From contig MPNW01000086.1 in NCBI GenBank assembly GCA_011800805.1, positions 15,610-79,609 on the forward strand: a stretch of DNA of 64,000 nucleotides, given 5' to 3'. The first letter of the stretch is position 1. Each line of letters starts with the position of its first letter. Below are positions 1-13,388 of this stretch, in pieces. The position numbers and the translations under genes were made by a program. The notes below the pieces were generated by a model. That model made no database searches. It was not told the DNA's origin and saw nothing but the letters and a program-made list of their open reading frames with translations. The DNA is from Hirudo medicinalis (Eukaryota > Annelida > Clitellata > Hirudinida > Hirudinidae).

Positions 1-1
1 G

Positions 2-81
<80 letters not shown>
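1..81. repeat. (GTT)n microsatellite at window edge
   Basis: An uninterrupted GTT triplet run opens the window, so its true length is not visible. From here to about 850 I see only AT-rich sequence and a second triplet block (712-793, TTA mixed with TCA); no coding signal is supportable. Confidence 0.95.
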
Positions 82-82
<1 letters not shown>

Positions 83-711
83 TTCAAGTAATATCAATTT
101 TGACTTCGGAAGATTCTCCTTTCGCAATGAACTTTATTTCTTTCGTAAATTCTCGAATTTGGTGTCTTTTTTTTTATAAATGTTTTCCTTATCATTCCGA
201 ATTTGATGTTTATTTTACTTAATAAAACTTTTAAATTGCATCTACTGAGTTCTTAATTTTACTCGTATCATTAAAGCTCGGTAACAATTTCAAATAATTC
301 TCTTCGAAATTAGAATTATTGTCTGAGAGGCAGTTTGAAATAAATTATGAATTATAATAACTGGTGACAAAACGATGGTACGAAAAAGTAAAAATAGAAC
401 TTTCATATCAAATATCAGTTTCACAAGAATTATCAAGATTACAATTTATTTAAGAACTCTAAGAAATTACGTATAATGAAATAAAAATAAGAAATAATAA
501 TGTATTATGAATTACAATAAAATAAATAAAATAAATAAAATAAGAAGCAAAAATGTTTTTCAAAGATTGAGAGAATTGGATTTTTACAACAATTGTCTGA
601 AACTGGATTTCCTAAGAACGCATTCAACTTCTCCCGATAAATGAAAAAATGATAGAACTTCTTTAATACGTCATGAGAAAACCTTTTGACGGCATGACGT
701 TCGTGACAGGC

Positions 712-793
712 CATTATTATTATTTTTATTATTATTATTATCATCATTATCATTATCATTATTATTATCATTATTATTATTATTATTATTATC
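712..793. repeat. (TTA)n / (TCA)n microsatellite
   Basis: Run of TTA triplets with interspersed TCA. Both strands translate to monotonous Tyr/His or Ile/Met strings, which is a reading artefact rather than a gene. Confidence 0.9.
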
Positions 794-849
794 TATTTTC
801 CCAGAGAAATTCATGCAAACGAGAAATTATACTGAATAATGTTTTTAAA

Positions 850-1445
850 TTCTTACCATGAGAGAAATCTTAGCTTAAATCGTGTAGAAATCGTGCTTAA
901 CATAACATAACATAACAATTTATTGCAGTGGTTAAGAAGACCGAGATCTGCAATAACCACTCTTACTCTTAATTTCCAATATCCACATTTACTCAGGCTT
1001 ATCTTAAATGTATCCACTGCATCCGCTTGGATGGCATCCTTAGCTAATTTATTACTTAAGGAAACCACCCTTGTGTTGAAGTAATTATTTTTGTGTTTCC
1101 CGTGGCCTTCCTATAAAACTTACCCCCTCGCAGAAGCATTTTTTTGTTTCGAAAAACTATTGAGGCAAAGGCCTTCCCTCCCGATAATATTTTGAAAGCC
1201 TTGATGAGGTCCCCACTGTTTCTCCTCATCTCCAGAGTGTCAGGTGACATATTTTTAATTTTTCCTCATCATTAAACTTTCCTCATCCTTTTATCATCCT
1301 GGTTGCCCTTCTCTGCACTCCTTCCAACACTCCCACAATCCTTTTTTCAAATGTTGATTCCAAACTTGGACGCAATACTCTAGATGTGGTCTCACCACAT
1401 GCTTCATATAGTCTCAGAATTACATCTTTATCCTTACTACTGTTC
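850..1445 (-). mobile_element. Decayed non-LTR retrotransposon (LINE), C-terminal end of reverse transcriptase ORF
   Basis: On the minus strand, shifting frames give the diagnostic tail of LINE reverse transcriptase proteins in the right order: RPHLEYCVQVWN (about 1400-1365), then EGVQRRATRM (about 1325-1295), then LTLEMRRNSGDLIKAFKIL (about 1240-1185), then TRVVSLSNKLAKDAIQADAV with a following FK..L block (about 1080-990). In family terms this is the RT thumb and the conserved VQRRAT and RVV.WN.LP segments. Several frameshifts and stops show that it is dead. It ends near 900 with a short ATGTT-type tandem tail, as expected for a LINE 3' end. A second copy of the same 3' end is at 22778-22880. 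Confidence 0.8.
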
Positions 1446-1532
1446 TGCTTGTCATTCCAAGTAGCCTATTTTCTTTTTTTTTTTTTGCAATGCTTGATCC
1501 ATGTGCTAAGGTTATGACAGATTATTTAAATG

Positions 1533-1705
1533 TAAATGTAGTTCATTTATACAGCGCCATATGCATAGCGTCAGAGGCGCTTCTTGTTGACCATTTATGT
1601 AGCGCTCCTCCTGGGCTTGTACAGGCTGGGTTTCGAACACGACACATTGCGACTATTGCCATTACCGCCGTATGCAGGAACGTAACCCATCCGGCCAACC
1701 TGCAC
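1533..1705 (+). repeat. Dispersed GCGC repeat, copy 1
   Basis: Contains two versions of a CATTTATRTAGCGCY motif, about 55 bases apart, then a GGGTTTCGAACACGACACATT segment that resembles a tRNA B box. Related copies lie at 2155-2240, 25084-25160, 34277-34400, 51200-51350 and 57118-57185. I infer a short interspersed element; whether it is tRNA-derived is unproven. Confidence 0.6.
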
Positions 1706-2154
1706 GCCGATTATGCTTAAGATTATGCTTAAAACTTATGTGAGAGAAGATTGAATAAAGATTGGAAAATAACTGGAGTGAAGGACGCTGGAAATATTTT
1801 GCAATAAATGATTTGAATAATAATTTGAATAATGTGAATAATAACACACTTTGAAAGCTGAAGGTTACACTTCTTCTCTGACCCTGTCCAGCAAAAGTTT
1901 ATTATTACTGCTTGCGGCATATTTTCTCCTTAGTGAAATTTATGTTAAATAATAAGCTTGGAGATTTCATTCGTTTAGGATTGTTGTGCGAATAGAATTC
2001 GTCTCATCATGTCCATTTTTGATCAGAGATAAACTTCATAGCGATAAAAATGCTTTCATAACAATAAAAGGTTGCTCTACTGTGTTTCTTTAAACCAAAG
2101 TTCTTTAAAAAAAATGCCTACATGTTTGCAATTAGGTATTTGTATAAGCCGAAC

Positions 2155-2400
2155 TTAGAAGTGCCTTACGTATCCGAACAGGATGTGAAGGCACTTTTTA
2201 ATCGATCTACCATTTATATAGCGCCCTTAGCCGAGGTGTGTGTGAGCCGAGCGCCGAGAGGGGGGGGGGGGCAGGGGCCCGGCAATTTTTGGGATCCGCA
2301 TGAGTTTTAAAGTATTCAAATTATTACAATGACCTGTTTTGCTTTTTCATTACCAAATTTACATAGGGGCCCGTGGCTGCTCTGCCTAGCGGCGCTGTAT
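2155..2400. repeat. Dispersed GCGC repeat, copy 2, joined to a GGGGCCCGGC-type repeat
   Basis: The left part (GTATCCGAACAGGATGTGAAG through TTTATATAGCGCCC) is nearly identical to 34280-34345. The right part, from the poly-G run at about 2261, has a CAGGGGCCCGGCAATTTTTG core shared with 3050-3085 and, less well, with 25165-25200. Two repeat families therefore abut or are nested. No protein-coding signal. Confidence 0.6.
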
Positions 2401-3029
2401 GGGAGTGCAGTTGTGAATATAGTTTCGTAAGAACTATTCATAACAGTGAGTCACTTATGTAACAATCACATGTGCATGAGGACCATTTACTAATCTCTGT
2501 GGTTGTTAGAATCAGCTGAACATTGAAAAGCTCTAAGTTCTGCTGGTCTACTTGTGACTAATTATGAGAAATTTACTTATTTAATTACCAAGCAGTTCAT
2601 TAATTGTCTATGAAGAATTTTTAATAAGCGTCCATTAATGATAACAACTACATTTTATTACTATTGTTATTAATATTAATAATAATAATGTTATTAGATG
2701 ATTATTACTATAATAAATATTATAATGTAAATATTATCCAAGAAAAATAGTGACCTACTTAAAACCCTTTCCGTTCTTGAAGACTAATAAGGTAAACTTT
2801 AAAAAAAAAAGAAGGAATTATCGGCTTATTGGTCTGAGACTATTCACAGTTCCATCACTTTCAAGGCTCTCGTAATGATGTTATTGTCCATACGATTAAT
2901 CTTGTATGACTCAGCATATACAAACTTTGCGTAAACAGTTCGAAGCCAAAGCCGGTTCGTTTTTTTAAACCTCCATTTTGGTTCTCACCATGAGATGAAC
3001 CACTTACTATTGACTAATTCAGCTGTAGT

Positions 3030-3105
3030 CAGAGCTGCCGAGAGGGGGGCAAGTGGCCAGGGGCCCGGCAATTTTTGGGAACCCGCCGAGTTTTAGAATA
3101 TCAAA
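3030..3105. repeat. GGGGCCCGGC-type repeat, second copy
   Basis: Shares GCCGAGAGGGGGG and the CAGGGGCCCGGCAATTTTTGGG core with 2250-2295. The rest of 2400-3760 is AT-rich and I see no gene in it. Confidence 0.6.
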
Positions 3106-3768
3106 ATTTTCAATCATGAACGTTTTTTTTTTTTCGAAGCTGATAATTCATTGGAACTCATTTTTTAATAAAATTTCATTCGATTATTTATTTGAAAATA
3201 AAATGAAAACAAATGTTATTTAAAAACTACATGTTTGTAAATTAATTTATACACAGATTCGGATGTTATTGTTAAGATTGCGCATGAATAATGCAGCAGT
3301 AGAGCCAGTGTGCTTTGCTATTATTATTATTACTATATTACTAGTATTGTTATTGTAAATATGTTCCTATTGCTAAATGAGCAGCCTCAGTATTAGTCGC
3401 TATCAACTTAATGACTGCAAAAAAGCACAAGAACAGAACTTTAGACTCTGACAGTTTTATTTAAAAATAACTTTTAAAATAAACCAACAATTACTTAACC
3501 ATTAGATGATGTGTAATAAAATATTATTGAAGGAATATTATCTACTTTCACGAAGATGACGTCTGCTTTGTAATCACTTTTTCACCCGAGAAAAATTCCA
3601 TAAAGCAGTTCAGTTCTTTTTCACATCGATCAGAGGAAGCCCCAGGGTGTCATTCATGTTTAGGGAGAACCGCCAAACGTTTGTTTAGCTGCCAGTTGAA
3701 TCAATTCTGACAATGGCCTCTGATTCACAGCAGGTCGGTCTTCGTCACGACATTGTCGGTAAAATGAT

Positions 3769-3776
3769 TATATAAG
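3769..3776 (+). promoter_or_regulatory. TATA box of metalloproteinase gene A
   Basis: TATATAAG about 83 bases upstream of the ATG at 3859, followed by GACCAC. The same arrangement, TATAAAAAGACCAC, lies ahead of the neighbouring paralogue (9239-9247), so the core promoter appears to have been duplicated with the gene. Confidence 0.6.
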
Positions 3777-3858
3777 ACCACAACTTGACGCTTACAAGCA
3801 GTCGATAAACAGTTTAAGAAGTAAACATTTACGAACAATATCGTTTTTATATAAGATA

Positions 3859-6179
<2,321 letters not shown>

Positions 6180-6857
6180 GAAATTCCGTCCACCCTTCTG
6201 ATCAATGTTACCTTCCAAATGTTACCTGCACTTAGTACACAGTTTTTCTTAGGTCTATTGAATCGTATTAGAATTTTATCGACAATTTTGCGTCTTTGAA
6301 TGTCTGCTATTTATTAGGTTCGAATGCTTTCTTTAGTCGTTCGTTTTCACGACTGCACTCTCCATTGGGTGCGTAAGATTTTTACTTGATCATGAATTGA
6401 TATTGATCTTTAGTCACGTAATAAAAGTTATCTGCATCAAAGGTTCTTAGCGTCTATTAACTAAAAAGGCTAACCAAAAAATACTCTATTCGCCATCTTA
6501 TTCTCAGGTTTTGAATTCAAAAGGATTTGAAAATATTTATGGATCGTTCGTTAATATATATTGTGAAATTACTTTCCAAACAACCTCTACTAACTTATTT
6601 TCCAAATAAGTATGATAAATCCTAATGTTTAACTGATGTTCATACCATGCGATATGCCTTAATAAATGTTAGTAAGCTGGTACAAGGTAATATCAAAGTG
6701 CTCAGATTAAAACATCCCCAACTGACATACAATATGAAAAGCAAGTTCTGCTTTAAAAGTGATATTTCGACAACACAAAAAATAAAGAAATTCCCGTTCT
6801 CAAAGAATTCTCAGACCTTGATAGGGAATTCGCCAAAAATAAAGAGGAAGATGGAGT

Positions 6858-7218
6858 CAGGGCCGGATTTATGTTTGAAGCTGTTGATGGCAATGGGGCC
6901 CTTTATATGTTTGGCTCAAAATGTCATTTATCATTGCTTTTCTGTTGAATATTTGTTATTTGATGATTGATGGATTCAACAAACATTTTACCCAATTAAG
7001 TGAACACGAACACTTGAGAAGTTTATTTATATTCAAATTATTGTGAATTTATTTTTAGCCAATTTTACCAAATTTAGTTAAATTTTCAAAAACAAAATTC
7101 TCTCAAAAGAAAATCACTGCTGCTTTAAGTAGGTTTTATTTAATTTCATTTTTTATTTTTTGCCCCCAAGAAAGTGGGGCCCTAAGCTACAGCTTGTTCG
7201 GCTTAAACTCCGGCAGTG
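6858..7218. mobile_element. Non-autonomous hAT-like DNA transposon (about 361 bp)
   Basis: The left end reads CAGGGCCGGATTTA and the right end TTAAACTCCGGCAGTG, which are imperfect inverted repeats of hAT type. The flanks GATGGAGT (6850-6857) and GTTGGAAT (7219-7226) agree at 6 of 8 positions, as an aged 8-bp target-site duplication would. There is no transposase inside. It sits between the two metalloproteinase genes. The related terminus CCTAAATCCGGCCCTG occurs at about 45617-45632. Confidence 0.6.
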
Positions 7219-7226
7219 GTTGGAAT

Positions 7227-9230
7227 CATAAAATTAGAAAATGATAATGCTTCATAATATACTTATTCTTATAATATATTTATTTTATAACATATTTATT
7301 CTTCACTATTTGCTTTTCTTATAAAGAAAATTAGTTATTGTGGTACAAATAACTGACAAGGGAGAAGTCAATGCGACCAACGTTCAAAGGGTCGTGTTCC
7401 TGCAAGCGATGGTAAAATGTAACAATCGCAACCTGCCCTTTCGTTTTGGTCAGCCACAAAGCGTCTTTGGGAAGCTATGAATAGTTTGGCAATTTTAGTA
7501 CCTTTATATCCGATAAGGATACAGTATGTATACAGTATGATACAGTATACATAATGGTACTTAGAGCATTCAAAAGATAAAAAATAAATTTAAAAAAAGG
7601 AAAAGCAATCTAAAAGCTATCAAGCGATAGTCAGAGATGTAGTGTTCAAAAGCTAGCTCGAGATTCTCATTGTATTTGTTTAACGAAATTCTCACGTTCC
7701 ACGTTGTCTCTCTGAAAGTGTTTCCTGCCTGTAATTTAAGGCAAATACGACTTTTTTAAATTCAAATAAAATGTAATTGCAAAAAGAACCAGATTAAAAA
7801 AAAAACATGAAGCAAATAACGAGATAATAATTCCATTTGGATTTATAAGCGACAAAATATGGCAAAAATTATAAAATCCTTGCACTACGAAATATGCACC
7901 AAACCTGGATGAAGCTTTGGAAGTTCCGATTGTAGGAATGCAAGCCATTTTAGCTAATTAATAATGTGTGCGACGAAAAGGAAGTTTAATACTTGGGATT
8001 TATGAAGGAATATGATTTTATTTCCATTTAAATTAAGAAAATGGTAATTTCAGTGATAGTAAGAATTTGTGAGTGTCCAAATGGTCCTTGACAATTTCTA
8101 GAAAGTAATCGTAAAAGTAATAATATAATTAAAAAATAAGAATAAAATATTTTAAAAAATTCAGTGGATTATAAGCAAATTGTGAAAAATGTATGAAAAT
8201 GTTACAAATAAGTTATTGAACCTTTGCTTCACGTCTTGACAACATTTTGTAACAAATGGGATTGCAAAAGATGCGCGTACTTGTAATAAAAATGTGAGAT
8301 AAAAGAATATTGCTGTTGTAATCAAGTACGTGACAATTACAAGTACAATTACACGCTTAAAAATAAAATTTCTGAAAAACAAGTCCTTCACCCAAGCCTG
8401 ACGAAATTTTAAAAAATTTAATGTAGTGTTTTGTTAATGAATCTAAATAAATAACATGTTATGTCGAAAAATTAACTGAATAATAAGTCACCGAAGTAAC
8501 AACAGCACTCACATAACATAGCATTCATAAAGAAATTGCATAAAATCAAACCAGAATTCAAGCAACCGAACTGAAGATAACAAAAGGTCTCTTGCATCTT
8601 AAAGATGAGGCAATCAACTAACCATTACCTTAAATAATAAATCCCCACTCCCCTCTTTAAAGCTTCGCACCTGAGTATAATCCTATAATCTGCACTAAAA
8701 TTCTCTAAGAGAAACATTTCTTAGATTTTCCTAACTACATCATAAGGCTTCAAAAACTTTAATTGGATCGGTCAGATCGGTGCAAACATCAGTGGCGCGA
8801 TGTCGGAAGATGTGGCTGCAAACTCATTTTTTAAGAAGTGGTTCGAACATGATTTTTAAGTTCAATGTTATTACGTTACACTTACATTACATTCTCACAA
8901 AATTACATTCCAATATTAATACATTCCAATATTATTGCATAATTATACATCCAAATTTCAAGGCAAATGAATAAGTCAAGTGAATCAAGTTGTAATATTG
9001 TAGACAATTTAAAAATCTGTAAAAAAATTATATCATCAATCAAAAAAAATAAAATAAAATTTTTCTTTTACATCGTCGATTAAAAAAAAAAAAAAACAAT
9101 AGATTCACTCATGCATCTGGAGAAGTACTGGTTTTTAACAAGCACCAAATATTTCTGATGGGCTTGCGATAATGTTCGACAACGCAAAACGAACTGATTT
9201 TTACCACGACACTATCACGACACTATTGAC
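7227..9230. other. Intergenic, AT-rich
   Basis: Between the transposon and the second metalloproteinase promoter. Minus-strand open frames near 7736-7948 and 8161-8391 translate to hydrophobic strings, but lack a convincing start and have no recognisable family, so I call no gene. Confidence 0.5.
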
Positions 9231-9238
9231 AAAATTAT

Positions 9239-9247
9239 TATAAAAAG
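9239..9247 (+). promoter_or_regulatory. TATA box of metalloproteinase gene B
   Basis: TATAAAAAG followed by ACCAC, about 92 bases upstream of the ATG at 9339. It matches the TATA-GACCAC arrangement of gene A. Confidence 0.6.
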
Positions 9248-9338
9248 ACCACGACTGAATGCTCTGATACCAGTCGATATTAGTGTTTTAAAAGTAAGAG
9301 TTTGCTATTAAACATCACATCGACTTTATACAGCCACG

Positions 9339-11957
9339 ATGTTGTCCAGAAGAATTTTGTTCTTTTGCTTTTTGGCGCTTGTTCCTGAGCAGTCGATGTG
9401 TGCTCCTCTGATCGAGACAGACCAGGTAGCAACCAGAGTCGATGATGAAACTGTGGAAGGAGCAACTAAGGAAAGTCCAGGCAAAAGAATTGATGACGAA
9501 GGGTTCGCTGCTGTGAGGATAGTTTTATCAATATAATATAATATAACATTTATCTTTGTGTTATTCATTTTCAGTCTATGTTTATTTTAAATATAATATT
9601 GCAATTATTTATTTTTATGGTCTTAAGGTTTACAAATCAAGTCAGGTTTCATCGGATATGTTGTAATATTCTCTAATAAATAACTATCTAAACAATAGAA
9701 TATCTATGACATATTAATTTTATTTGTTTTTAGAATGCATTAAATAACATCATGAATAACGATTTTAAACCGCAATTTTTGCAATGCCCTCTTCTCAGAA
9801 GTACCTCAAAATGTATGGATATTCCAATCCCGGTATTTCTAAAAACAGCCGTGGCTTCAGAGACGAACTGAAGGAAGGTTTAAAAAGAATGCAGAAGTTT
9901 TTCAAACTGAACGTAACAGGTTTAATTGTTATCAACAATTATTATTTCTGTTGAATTAAAAATTCAATTAATGTGATAAAAATAAATTTGAAATTAATTT
10001 ATGATTGAATTTTATCTTAAATTATAATATTTATGATGTTATCACACACCAGAATAATGCATAATTTACTAGTCAGCAGTGCAGTCTTCTTACTTTACGT
10101 CTTTAATATTTATTTGCAATGATTAATTTTTATATTACATTCTCAATAAATATATTGATGATGGTTGTATCTGGCAGCTTAAAGCCACTTAAAATTGTTC
10201 AACACCCCATCACTAAATCATCTTAATTGAATAATGATGTATCCTTAAAAATTTGCCAAATTGTTAATGTTGTAACTCACGGATGAATTGACAGGTGAAT
10301 TGGACAAAGAAATCCTGGCATTGATGAATTCTCCGAGATGTTCACTTCCGGATATAATAAGAGGGACTGATGGTCGTCAGAAAAGATTTGATCTTATGGG
10401 TGAGTTTTAGAGTTTTAAAGTTATTCGTTAAACTATATTGGCACTAAAATTTATAAATATTATAAAACATTATTAAGTAATCTTTAAATTACATTTAATA
10501 TTTAAATTAGAGCCGCATCTTTACACTAGGCGAATGAATTTATTTGATAGGAACAAAATGGAGGTCAAACTGGTTGACGTACAGATTGAAAAACTATCCT
10601 TCGTTTAAGGATAGATTCTCCAACAGTAATGAAATTGATGACGCAATTGACAAGGGCCTTAAGGTCGAGCATCTACAAATTATTGCAATAGTTTAATATG
10701 GGTAAAATTATCACATAAAAATAACACTTATTTAAGGTGAGTAAGATTTTTGCTAAGATTTAAATTTTAAAAAAGATTCATGATTTAATTATGATTAAAT
10801 GAATAAATGATTAAATGATTTGAAAATTTAAAATAAAAATGTCAATCTTCAGATATGGACACAGCATGCCAACCTGTTCATTTCTAAATCTCAGGAATCA
10901 AGCGCAGACTTGAATTTGGCCTTCTACAGAGGTTATCACGGAGATGACTTTCCTTTCGATGGCAGGCCCGCCAAAGGGAACACACTTGCTCATGCCTTTC
11001 CACCAGAAAAGGGTGACATACACTTCGACGATGATGAATTCTGGTCTAAATATGACGGCGGTCTGTCAAGTTCCGATCCTTAAGATGCTTTTAAAATTTT
11101 AAGATGCTTTAATTTAAATTATTCTATAATTTAATTATGATTGATAATTTCTAAATTTTATATTTTATTGTATGGATATTTGTATTATTATCATTATTAC
11201 TATCATTATTATCAGGTTATTGTTTTGTTTTTTAAACTACAGCGTAATTTCATAAATTCCGATTGGCAGAACCTAATCTTGAACAAGTTACAGCACATGA
11301 GGGAGGCCACGCACTGGGACTCGATCACTCAACTGATAATCAGTCAATCATGTATCCAAACTACTATTTCAGAATAAACTTTAAATTGGGAGATGATGAC
11401 ATCAGAGGCATACAATTCCTTTATGGTTGGTGACCTTTTGTCCAGTCTTATTTTAGTGTGGATTCTAAAATTACCAAAACAAGTGGTGCTATCTGCGTAC
11501 TACATTATTAGTCGGGGGGCAGTTACGCATCTCAGCTCGATATTCCATGTATCGATATTTTTATATATCGAGCCATATCGATAAGTGATATTATTTGTAC
11601 TCCAGTGTAAAAGATTATGCTCGTTGCTCATGTGCTATTGTGCAAACAAATTTTTCATTTCTTGAAAAATGCCCTCATTTCGATAAATTAGTCGTATTTT
11701 GAAATTATGATAGTGAATTATAATTAAACAAAAAGTGTTTGTACCTATTATCTTAATTAAATATTCATATTTGCATAGGTCCTGACATTTCTGATAATGC
11801 GATTTCCAACGCAAGCCTTAATCGACTGCAGGTAATAAAACAATTACCTTAAAATCGAAACAAATTTCAGGTCCCCGAAGGCAAACTATCGAGGACTGGC
11901 ATGAGAACTTTTACCAAGATGACTAAAACAAGATCCCTTCCAGCCATCACATCTTGA
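9339..11957 (+). CDS. Matrix metalloproteinase B (secreted, no hemopexin domain)
   Basis: Tandem paralogue of the gene at 3859. Exons: 9339-9512, 9799-9919, 10295-10399, 10551-10663, 10853-11060, 11270-11425, 11779-11831, 11871-11957; 1017 bases, 338 residues. It has a signal peptide ending SMCA, prodomain (KYLKMYGY ... [14 protein letters not shown]), cysteine switch PRCSLPD, canonical furin motif RQKR before FDLMG, structural metal segment ([11 protein letters not shown] ... LAHAF), catalytic [12 protein letters not shown], Met-turn IMYP and the [14 protein letters not shown] end of the catalytic domain. Introns 1-6 fall at the same codons and phases as in gene A. The C-terminus is different: two small extra exons give a basic tail, again without hemopexin. 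AATAAA at 12181-12186. Confidence 0.93.
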
Positions 11958-13388
11958 CCAAGATGTTATTCATTAGAGATTAGACTTAATTTCACAAGTT
12001 CCGTTGGGTTTATGGGGTTGCTTAGAAAATATATGAAAAGGTTCTTTTTCGATTACATGTTAGATTGACTTCAAATGCTTTTTTCCACTTATTTCCAGTT
12101 AAGTTGTTAAGAATGATGAGCGAGGAAGATTCCCCTTCATCACTAACTTTGTTGCATTTATTGATAATTTAGTGGCTTATAATAAACTTTGAAGCGCTTA
12201 GTTTGGTCTTGCTACCACATTTAATCGGATTTATGGTTCAATTTTAAATTCGACAAATTTGGCGACGAACAAATAATTCAGGCAATTCAGTCAAAATTCT
12301 CAGCTCTCAAAGATTGATTTTAATAAAATAAAAAGTGTATTAAACCTATTTCTCGAAATCTCTGCTCTAAAGTTATGTATTTGGAACAACTTAATATGAA
12401 AAATATAATTGTTTTGAATATAATGGCTTTGACGACTTATTGCACTGATAACGACTTTCAGCCTTTTCAAATTTTAGTTATTTTTACCGCCAAATAATAA
12501 TTATTCATACTCAGATCTCAATATATAATTAATTAATTAATATGATAAGCAGCTAAAAACATATGTAACTGTCAGAAGCAGTATTTGAATTCACCAATGC
12601 TGATAGTGTTCAAGTTCCATCTGCCAAGTGTAGATAAGCACTCAGTCTTTGATACATTGTCTGAAACTGAAGAGTTAATAATAATTGCAGTTCTTTTATA
12701 AATAAAGGTAATGGCAAACAAAAATTAACAAAACATTAAATTGCGATAAAAATAAATTTACTAACATCAAAAATTGAAAAAAAAAAGGCTTCTTTGGTCA
12801 TCTGTATTTATTTTAAAGTGGCACAAAATGAACCCATTGGAATCAAAATGGACAAGTGTTTTCTCTTCAGATGTTTCAGTAAGCCCTGTAAGTGACATTG
12901 AGACAAAGGAATTGTCAAATGTGAAACAAGGGAATCCTAACAAGGACGATGTAATAAGTCAGAACTGTAATCAAAGCAAGGGGTAAAAAATTGCAATTTT
13001 TTGGCTATAAAGAAAATTGAAATCATACTTTGGAAAAATCTAAATCTGGCATCATGACTGGCACCCTCAATCCCTTTTTTCAAAGGAAAGTTTTTTTTTA
13101 GCAATACCAAAGAAAACCCAGAAAAAAATAGTTGAATGAAAATTTAAAAAAAAAGTCAGGTAAAGAGTTTGCAAACTTTGGAATAGGAATTGAGTCCCAA
13201 CAGATCAAGGTTAAGAAAAAGATATTCACAATTCATTAGAAATTGTAGAGATTTATTTCTCAGATCATGAAAAATAGGCCTACATGGATTCACAATTACA
13301 AAATGAATGGAAAGTCAGTTACAAAAATGTATTAAATGTATTAAAAATGTTTTAAACAATGACTTAATTGATTGAATAATTAAATTCC
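11958..13388. other. Convergent intergenic region
   Basis: Lies between the ends of metalloproteinase B (+) and BBS4 (-). It holds the 3' end of gene B (AATAAA 12181) and, on the minus strand, a candidate BBS4 polyadenylation signal (complement of 13252-13257). A plus-strand open frame at 12829-12984 has no recognisable similarity and I do not call it. Confidence 0.5.

Noticed and set aside
1620..1650. Possible tRNA gene because of GGGTTTCGAAC
   Set aside because: No acceptor stem, A box or cloverleaf could be drawn; the segment recurs as part of the dispersed repeat.
7736..8391. Two hydrophobic minus-strand open frames that might be exons of a multi-pass membrane protein
   Set aside because: Composition is what AT-rich DNA gives by chance, starts are not ATG in the longer one and no family motif is visible.
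12829..12984. Plus-strand frame of 52 codons (MNPLESKW...)
   Set aside because: No similarity recognised, poly-A rich surroundings, lies in the 3' flank of BBS4; could be a worn transposon piece but unsupported.
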